DNA of 64,000 nucleotides from Odontocerum albicorne (lineage: Eukaryota; Arthropoda; Insecta; Trichoptera; Odontoceridae). The DNA lies in the NCBI GenBank assembly GCA_949825065.1, contig OX463841.1, positions 23,572,916-23,636,915 of the forward strand. The letters run 5' to 3'. The notes below the pieces were generated by a model that was given only the letters and a program-made list of their open reading frames with translations, had not been told where the DNA came from and searched no databases. This document shows positions 56,644 through 64,000 of this stretch, in pieces. Within the stretch, counting starts at the first letter, position 1. Every line of letters starts with the position of its first letter. The position numbers and the translations under genes are program-made.

Positions 56644-57320
56644 TCTCACTTTAAATTTGTAATCGAAGATTTCAACGCAAGAATCGGTGGTCTCCACAAA
56701 GATGACGAATCAGTGAGAAAATTTGGGATAGGCACCCGAGATGACAGAGGAAACAGGCTTGTAGAGTTTGCTCAAAGCAATTCACTTTGTGTTAGGAATT
56801 CATTTAAAAAAAAAGACTCTAGAAAATGGACATGGAAAAGCCCAACAGGCAACACGAATGAAATCGACTACATCCTGTCAAACAAAATATTTACTGTCAA
56901 AAACTGCACTGTTCTCAATAGCTTTAAAACAGGCAGCGATCATCGCCTAGTAAGAGCCAAAATAAGGATTAACACCAAAACTGAACGTCTCAAAGTGGTT
57001 AAGAAAAAGGTAATAGACAATGATCTACTTGCTAAAAATAAAAATGGATTTCAACTAGACCTTAAAAATCGATTTGAAATCCTCAGCGAACCAGAGCTTC
57101 CAATTACAATATAATCAACAGCAGAACAGATAGTACAGAGTGCAACAAACTACGGTGGCTCATATTCTCAAAAATAATCAAAATTGTCGCAGGAAACATT
57201 AGATCTTATGAAACAAATAAGAAAAATGATATCTACACAACCCGCTTCTACATCACCATCTTTTTCAGAGATCAATAGAATGCTACGCAAAAATATTCGT
57301 AAAGATATCCGCGAATATAC
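56644..57320 (+). pseudogene. RTE LINE: endonuclease end and linker
   Basis: The frame SHFKFVIEDFNARIG (GDFNA motif with G changed to E) continues KFGIGTRDDRGNRLVEFAQS, KWTWKSPTGNTNEIDYIL and FKTGSDHRLVRAKI (the SDH catalytic motif). A TAA at 57112 and another near 57175 break the linker. The frame then reads ETLDLMKQIRKMI and KNIRKDIREYT up to the mariner insertion. Confidence 0.88.
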
Positions 57321-57322
57321 TA

Positions 57323-58611
57323 GGTTAGTCAAAAAGTTTTGAAAGCGGAAATGAAAATACATTTTTTTTGGGGGGAAATCACTTTTATTGCTCAGTATAG
57401 TCTCCCATAAGATCAATACACTTGGTCCAACGATCTTCCAACTTTGTTGTCCCATCACGGAAGTGACTTTCTGGAAGGTCTGCAAAATACTCCTCTACGA
57501 CGGCTATAACCTCTTCGTTTGATGAAAAATACTTTCCACGAAGGAATCTTTTGAGGTGTGAGAACAGCCAGAAGTCAGAGGGAGCTAAATCTGGCGAATA
57601 GGGTGGATGCTGCAACAATTCGTACCCCAATTCATTGATTTTCGCGATGGTTTTTTGAGCTGTGTGAGCAGGTGCATTGTCTTGATGAAAAATGATTTTT
57701 TTTCTTCTGCAAACCGGGTCTTTTTTCACAATTTTTTTCATCCAACTGGTCCAAAAGGTCACAATAATAATCAAAGTTTATTGTCTTACCAGTTTGGAGA
57801 TAATCTATCAATAAAATTCCTTTTGCATCCCAAAAAACTGACGCTAACACCTTCTTGGCCGATTTCTGGACACGAACTCGCTTCGGAGCCAAAGTGCCTG
57901 GTTCACACCACTCCTTAGCCTCTTGTTTTGATTCAGGATCATGGTGGTAGACCCAAGTCTCATCCATAGTGATGAATCGACGCAGAAAATCCTTTTTATC
58001 CATTCGAAATTGCTCCAAATGTTGCTCAGAAAGTCGCATTCGAACGTGTTTTTGTTGCATTGTTAGCAAATGTGGCACCCATTGTGCACACAGATTTTTG
58101 AAACCCAAAACTTCAGCCAAAATATGCCATGTTGTTCCATGTGAGATGCCTATGGTGTCAGCTATCACATCCACAGTCTATCGATGATCTTCCAAAACCA
58201 TATCCTGTATTTTCGCTATGATTTCTGGTGTTGATGCACTTTTTGGACGTCCTGAGCGTGGATCGTCTTCAACGCTTGTACGGCCACGCTTAAACTCCAA
58301 AACCCATCGGTGAACGGCTGGAAATGAAGGAGAAGACTCCTTTAATACTTTCACCATCTTTGCATGGATCTCAGTAGCCGATAAACCTTCCAAAACAAAG
58401 AATTTAATCACTGCACGATATTCGGATTTTTCCATTGTTAAAAAATACACTGACACGTCAACTTCAAATGGCTTGTAAACAAAGAATAAATTGACAGATC
58501 GAAATGAAATTTTGAGTACGTTCTTATGAAAGATGAAATATTAAAATGGCGTAGAAATTTTGGTTTTTCTACTGCTCCATAGATGTCGCTTTCAAAACTT
58601 TTTGACTAACC
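57323..58611 (-). mobile_element. Mariner element 1, full length (1,289 bp)
   Basis: Perfect 25-bp terminal inverted repeats (57323-57347 and 58587-58611, beginning GGTTAGTCAAAA) are flanked by TA at 57321-57322 and 58612-58613. Length and architecture are those of a complete mariner. Removing it with one TA leaves the surrounding LINE frame continuous. Confidence 0.95.
57385..58456 (-). pseudogene. Mariner DD34D transposase, one stop and one frameshift
   Basis: The usual start is probably the ATG at 58435 (MEKSEYRAVIKFFVLEG); an in-frame ATG lies at 58456. The first helix-turn-helix is followed by FKRGRTSVEDDPRSGRP, the linker motif. A TAG at about 58178 interrupts before TVDVIADTIGISHGT (second helix-turn-helix), then CAQWVPHLLT, ITMDETWVYHHDPESKQ (first Asp) and VLASVFWDAKGILLIDYL. 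A one-base indel in an A-run near 57690 separates this from IIFHQDNAPAHTA (second Asp) and YSPDLAPSDFWLF (third Asp, 34 residues on), ending CIDLMGDYTEQ. All catalytic residues remain. Two lesions make the copy inactive, though the ends look usable in trans. Confidence 0.93.
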
Positions 58612-58613
58612 TA

Positions 58614-60346
58614 GTAACTCAAAAATGGTTCAACGGACGATTGAGAATAGAAGAAGTCTCAAAAAGCTGAAGCAAAATATGTCTTTAGGAAAACGCCACA
58701 TCATTGCACTTAAACTTTCTGATAATACTGTAACTAAACAACGAGACCTTATCCTGAAGAGAACGGAAGAATTTTATAGAGAACTACGAGTATATGCCGA
58801 TACAGATACGGTAAATGTACCTGATACAAGCTCAAATCTGGAAACAACTGAGGATGAAAATATCCCGATCATCTTACCAGGAGAAATCAGATACGCAATC
58901 AACGGAATGAAATCCGGTAAGGCCACTGGTACCGGCGGTTTGTCCATTGATGTCCTTAAACAAACTGGTCGAGAAGTGGATATCATCTTATCAAAACTTT
59001 TCAACAAGTGCCTTCTAGAAAAAAGCATTCCAGAAGATTGGAAATCTGCAACAGTAATACTTCTCCATAAGAAAGGCGATCAAGAGGATCTTAAGAACTA
59101 CCGTCCAATTAGCATGCTACCTACCCTATACAAAAATTTTACCAAGATCTTAACTAACCGACCCTCGAGTACTTTTGACACGAACCAACCACGAAAGCAA
59201 GCTGGATTCAGGAATGGTTTCAGTACCATGGATCATATTCAGGTGCTGCGGGAAATAATAGAACAATGTGAGGAATACGAACTCCCTCTGTACCTAGCCT
59301 TTGTGGACTACGAAAAGGCATTTGACTCAGTCAAAAAAGCTGCCATACTAGAAGCTCTAAAGACACAAGGCATTGATAGAGCATACATTCAGTTTTTCAA
59401 TAACATCTATAAGGATGCAACAGCAAAAATACATCTCCACAAATCCTCGGAACCTTCCAAATTGGAAAGGGAGTTTGTCAAGGAGATACTATTTCCCCAA
59501 AATTATTCACATCTACACTTGAATACATCTTTAATAAACTAGAATGGGACAATAAAGGTTTGATGATTGATGGAAAATACCTGAGCCATTTGAGATTTGC
59601 AGACGATATCGTTGTATTCTCACAAAACCCGAATGATCTTCAGCACCAACTGCAAGAATTGGCAGAGGTCAGTAAAGAAGTTGGTTTAAAAATGAATATA
59701 TTAAAAACCAAATATGAACAGCTTTGCTACTCCAAAACCAATAAACATAGATGGAAAGCCGATAGAACTCGTCCAGTAATGTGTGTATCTGGGCCAACTT
59801 ATTTCCTTTGTAGGTGGCATATCGGAGGAAATAGCACGAAGAACAAAATTAGCGTGAAGCTCATTTGGACGTTTGAACAATATCTTCAAAAGTAATCTCC
59901 CAATATCCTTGAAGCGAAAGGTCTACAACCAATGTATTCTCCCAGTACTTACGAATGGCTGCGAGACATGGACGCTCACAGTAAAGAACACACAAAAGCT
60001 CCAGACCGAACAAAGGGGCATGGAGAGATGCATGTTGGGAAATACTAAAAGAGACCGTAAACGAAACACCTGGATTCGCAATATAACAAAGGTAGACGTT
60101 ATAAAGGTGTGCAAAAGAATGAAATGGGCAGGACACGTAGCCAGAATGTCAGACTCTCGATGGACATCCGAAATAAGCCAATGGTACCCAAGAGGCATAA
60201 AGAGGCCCAGAAGAAGACCAAAGGCACGCTGGATATATGAAATCAGGAAGCATGGCAGCATCACAAGGCATCAACGAGCAAAAAACCGAACTATTTGGAG
60301 TACATTTGGGGAGACCTTCATCCAGCAGCGGATCGACCCTGGTTGA
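58614..60346 (+). pseudogene. RTE LINE: reverse transcriptase and C-terminal domain
   Basis: After the mariner the frame continues SNSKMVQRTIENRRSLKK, LKNYRPISMLPTLYKNFTKI, KQAGFRNGFSTMDHIQVLRE and LAFVDYEKAFDSVKKAA. A frameshift near 59455 leads to IGKGVCQGDTISPKLF, then LRFADDIVVFSQNPNDL (FADD). One or more frameshifts and a stop near 59700-59790 come before VYNQCILPVLTNGCETWTL, RMKWAGHVARMSDSRWT and PRRRPKARWIYEI, ending RIDPG at 60346. The KWAGHVAR and RW...W.PR..KRP.RRP..RW blocks define this group. It is older than the intact RTE copy at 37.5 kb. Confidence 0.9.
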
Positions 60347-60376
60347 CGATGATGATGATGATGATGGCATATGGAT

Positions 60377-60787
60377 CGTTAAATTGGAGCTTATCGTGTA
60401 ACACGCGTTGTATCGTGTTATCAATTTGGCGGTGTTGCAATAATGGAATTAAAGGTACAGCGTGTATGCCCGTGGGAGCCGCAACCCCCGGTTCTCGACC
60501 CCTGGCTGAGGGGCGGGAGTGCGAGCGATCACACCCTGACTGGTTAATCGGCACCATTAAATTCAAGTATCCATATTTTTTGAAATACTGGGACTAAAAA
60601 GAAACAAATATTATATATATTAACTTTGATATATAATATATAAGGCTTATGTATCAGCTAAACCAAAACGTATTTAAAAAAAAATCTCTAGATTTTTAAT
60701 CAAGTCACATTTGAATTATCATTGTGCGTCATTATTTTATCGTAGTATGCTTGATATTTTCAAACATCACTGGCAACATCGTAAGTG
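60377..60787. other. Spacer with a GC-rich start
   Basis: The part at 60450-60550 is GC-rich (CCCGTGGGAGCCGCAACC) with no recognised product. The remainder is AT-rich. Confidence 0.4.
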
Positions 60788-60900
60788 TGTTGTATTGTAT
60801 AATATAACACTATTGCTGTATACAGTACCTTTGGCGGGTTTATTGCCATATTCTCTTCAAACCAATCAGAAAAATGTTAAACAAACCTTAAGTAATAACC
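60788..60900 (-). mobile_element. SINE A tail fragment
   Basis: The minus strand reads GTTTAACATTTTTCTGATTG, GTTTGAAGAGAATATGGCAA, TAAACCCGCCAAAGGTACTG and TATACAGCAATAGTGTTATA. Head absent. Confidence 0.75.
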
Positions 60901-60979
60901 AGACAGAAACCCTTTTAAAAAATCTGAGTACCAAGGAGAATCTAGCAAATACAAGCATATTTAATTGAAATTCACAGGA

Positions 60980-61811
60980 TTCTTCACAACTATTTTTCAA
61001 CGTAATCGCCGTCGAGATCGAGACATTTCTGTAGTCGGGGCACCAGCTTTTATATGCCAGTGTCATATACCTCCGCCGCCAGCTGTTTCAGCTACTTCTT
61101 TCTCGACCTCCTGATCGTTGGAAAATTGTTGGGGTGTAGTGACACACCCACGTCTCATCCCCCATCATGATAGAGCCCAGAAAAGCTTCTCCTTTCTGTG
61201 CAAAACGATCCAAAATTTCACGCGCGCCGGTCACGCGATTTTGACGGTGCTCCGGTGTGAGCATTTTGGGCACCCATCTCGCACACAACTTCTTGTAATC
61301 AAGTTTTTTCCGACACAATATCACCAAGGAGACTTCGAGAAATGTCAGGAAATTCTTCGTGAAGTTCGTCAAGCGTCACACGGCGGTCATTTCGCACTTG
61401 TTCTTCAATTTTTTGCACAAGTTCGTCAGAAATCACTGCCTTGCCTCGTCGTGAGTATCAGTACGGCCTTCTCTGAACAACCTAACCCACTTTGTGACAT
61501 GTTGTTGACTCATCACATCACTACTATAAACGTCCACGAGCCTCCGATGGATATTCGCGACGATATTCTTCTGCAAAGTCAAAAACGGATGACCGCGCGG
61601 ATCTCGCATGGAGGGGAGGTGACGGGAGCGCGCGACGACCTCTCCATCGGAAGAATTTACTGTGACTGAACCAAATGGCCGAAAAACACGCGGGACCAAA
61701 CAAACTGATCGTTAGGATCCCCCCTACACGCCAGGTGCGCCAACTTCGAAACAAAAAATTTCCCCCGGCCTCAGGATACCTTGTAACCTTACTTTCTAGA
61801 TAACCCTCGTA
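60980..61811 (-). mobile_element. Mariner element 3, rearranged, one end lost
   Basis: The right end (61787-61809) reads, reversed, CGAGGGTTATCTAGAAAGTA, close to the end of mariner 2 (CGAGGCATATCCAGAAAGTA), followed by TA at 61810-61811. No matching left end occurs before 60980. The coding part is broken and internally deleted. Confidence 0.8.
60990..61700 (-). pseudogene. Mariner transposase remnant with a large catalytic-core deletion
   Basis: The minus-strand pieces are NIVANIHRRLVDVYSSDVMS and HVTKWVRLFREGRTDTHDEA (first helix-turn-helix and linker), a decayed stretch, then KLDYKKLCARWVPKMLTPEH, FLGSIMMGDETWVCHYTP (first Asp). The sequence then jumps to NDQEVEKEVAETAGG and KLVPRLQKCLDLDGDYVEK with a stop at 60990. 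About 130 residues are missing, including the second and third catalytic Asp. Several frameshifts and stops are present. The subfamily is close to mariner 2 by its ends and NGDYVEK/DGDYVEK terminus. Confidence 0.85.
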
Positions 61812-64000
61812 ATTATACACAAACACCTTTAAAGTAATACAATTAAAGGCTTTCTATGAGTTTGTTTGTTATTTGGGTTTGGCAGTATTTATGTGATGTT
61901 AACATTTCCAAAGAGTATGTTGTAACAAAAAAATACAAAAAAAATAACGAATCATTGTCGATTCTCTCTCTTTTGTTTTATTTTTGTCTTGGACCCATTG
62001 TCACGACAAAATTCCAGCACTCTTTTCTTTCGGCATCCTGTTTCTCCAGAGTTTCTGCACACATCTTTCACAAAACTCTCCTTGATTTTTCAAATAAAAG
62101 ATTTCCTGTTCTTGAATTATGCTTTATAGGATTTTTCAAACATAATTACTATCATCTTTAATGTTTATGCGTTTAATGTGAATAATTGACATCTTTTTCA
62201 TAATTAATACTCGAAGTTTCAGAGATCATTATTTTGCTTTTATATGACGAAGACAAAAGTTTCAAAAATCTCAATTCTGTTTATTAATATCTAGGCTATT
62301 TACCCATACTATAGGACGATTTAAATCAATGTTTAAGTTGAAAACGCAATTATAAGAGTCGATATAATAAATAGAATTTGTAGGAAAAATATTTTTCTAG
62401 ACGATTTATTTTACTTGAAATGAATAAATTTTGAAAAGCTGTGGTCATAATATTCTTCTCTGTAGTAAACCCTCGGCTGTAAATTATTTTAACACAGGTT
62501 TTGCGTATTTGTCTGTATGGGAACCAATTGTGGGCATATCGGAGGATTCGAGTGAAAAAGACACCTAAAAGATTTATTTGTTATGTTGGTAACGGGGGAA
62601 GACCATATTTTGCAATGCTCGATCGTTTATTGAAATTGAAAATGTTGGACGTCACACATGGACGTCGTGGAGCAGTTTAAAATAAAATATTGGAAAACAT
62701 GAAATATTGCTGTAGCATTAATAAAATGTTGGTTATCATTGCTGTATTTGCATTTTTTTTTAATTATTTCACTTCGTCCTATCAGAGCGCCAATTGCATC
62801 GTTGTATTTGTGATCCCAAGTAAAGAACAACATACCATTATTGTTTTGTCTAACATTTTCATAGAAATCCATCTGGTGAATTTATTATTTTGAAGCAATA
62901 TATTCCAGTTAACTATTTTTTGTGTCATAATGACAATAATAATAGAGTGAACGTCACAAAATATAAAATAACATTCAGTTAAAAAATATATATATAATTT
63001 TTTTCAACAAATTACTTTGTTATTCCCTTAATCCCCGCTACACGTGTTTCTATCCATAACGATTCACACTTCAGGCGGATGATGGCGCTTAACATAGGTC
63101 AGACTGTTGTTATGATATGCCGAAAGTGTGTGTTGTCTAACATATTACCTCAAAGAAAGATCGTTTTAAGAATAGTGAACCCATTTTCGTTCTTTAGTTA
63201 TTAATTCCTTTTGGTGTTTGCTTAAAGCTTTGCGTATCTCTTATATTTTTCAATAAATTGATTTATATAATTTTTGTGATGTATCACATGTAAAACTTGA
63301 ACTTGACTTTATTTGAAATTATAATTTGTCCCTGTTATATGGTTTGAAAAATATAAAAAAATGTTATTAGCTAGACATGCTTATGTTCTTGTATTCTAAC
63401 GATTATGTTTACATGTTATTCACAAAGTGAAAGCCGAAACTTTTGTTAAAATATTATTATTTATTTAGCGCTACAATTTCAACGCGATTTTTTTACTATC
63501 AATCACCACTTACATCTCAATATTTGTCAAAGAATCTGGACTCACCCAAAATTCACTGTTTTATACAGTCAATTTAGCAAAGAACATATATTTTTTACCT
63601 CAAAAACAAATGTCGTAAAATAAAAGTTTGATTAAGTAGAAATGTAGGTTCGTACGTTCATACGAAGTCGGAAGTCTTCTTGAGACTATATTTAAAACAA
63701 AACATCGTATTATATGATATATTAATGTGTCACATTGTATAAGAAAGCCTTCACCATATGTTATCATATTTCTCCGAATATTGTATGTGTCTTGTCAGCT
63801 GCGGTAAATATCCCTAGGAGGGCAGGGCAGTGCAGGTTACCTCTGCTTTCTGCCTACTATAATTGATCTGTAAGTACGAGGGGCTCCGTGCGGTATCTTG
63901 AATACTTAATATAATCGTAATTACTGTGTGCATTGAGATCTGCTAATCCTCCGGTAGTGGGTGTCTCGGGCGCCCTAATTCTCATATTCCTACAGCTAAT
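61812..64000. other. AT-rich end of the window, nothing recognised
   Basis: No transposon, array or gene was recognised. Frames of 101, 81 and 67 codons at 61856-62161, 62627-62872 and 62690-62893 are of non-specific AT-rich composition. The last 200 bases (63800-64000) are less AT-rich and could be the edge of something outside the window. Confidence 0.45.

Larger units (their letters stand above)
56634..60376 (+). mobile_element. RTE-type LINE, 5'-truncated, split by a mariner
   Basis: CATATGGAT at 56634-56642 and again at 60368-60376 flanks the element at the points where coding similarity starts and where its ATG/GAT-repeat tail (60346-60367) ends, so it is the likely 9-bp target duplication. 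The body runs from the middle of the endonuclease to the C-terminus and short repeat tail. A complete mariner occupies 57323-58611. Confidence 0.85.

Noticed and set aside
57607..58187. Plus-strand ORFs in the mariner
   Set aside because: They are antisense to the minus-strand transposase and show no protein features.
61856..62893. Host genes at the window end
   Set aside because: Frames of 67-101 codons are AT-rich and hydrophobic by composition only, overlap each other on opposite strands and match no family I know.

Overview
The window looks like intergenic DNA from an AT-rich animal genome, most likely an arthropod. I found no convincing host protein gene, rRNA or intact tRNA. Everything recognisable is repetitive: tRNA-headed SINEs, non-LTR retrotransposons (two RTE/BovB-like copies, one CR1/Jockey-like copy and many decayed 3' ends), a Penelope-like GIY-YIG relic, four mariner elements or relics, a pogo/Tigger-like MITE and about a dozen minisatellite arrays. 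A copepod such as a sea louse would fit the composition and repeat style, but that is a guess from memory.

Layout. 0-5.5 kb: a LINE C-terminal relic, three SINE A copies, a near-perfect hairpin, a Penelope relic and a 70-bp array. 5.5-13.5 kb: mostly featureless, with SINE A copies and tRNA-like heads. 13.5-16.2 kb: a decayed minus-strand LINE, then a degenerate ~60-bp array. 16-28 kb: AT-rich DNA with one SINE B copy, a LINE 3' relic, a 49-bp array, a 79-bp array and a dispersed repeat pair. 28-37 kb: an internally deleted mariner, SINE A copies, a complete SINE B, arrays of 49, 46 and 87 bp, a chain of palindromes and a mariner relic. 37-48 kb: a 5'-truncated but uninterrupted RTE copy with 11-bp target duplications, LINE 3' relics, and a CR1/Jockey-like copy with a few frame breaks. 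48-56 kb: a 94-bp array, SINEs, the pogo-like MITE, a LINE 3' end carrying the SINE A tail motif, and a 54-bp array. 56-62 kb: an RTE copy split by a full-length mariner, then a third, rearranged mariner. 62-64 kb: nothing recognised.

How the parts relate. The RTE and CR1/Jockey-like LINEs encode endonuclease and/or reverse transcriptase. SINE A (tRNA-Glu-like head) ends in a tail also found next to LINE ORF ends, which suggests it borrows that LINE's machinery. SINE B has a body hairpin supported by paired changes between its two copies. Mariner insertion into an RTE copy gives a clear order of events. A short motif, TACTCGTA/TACGAGTA, recurs about 30 times outside arrays and also sits inside two array families; no listed element explains it.
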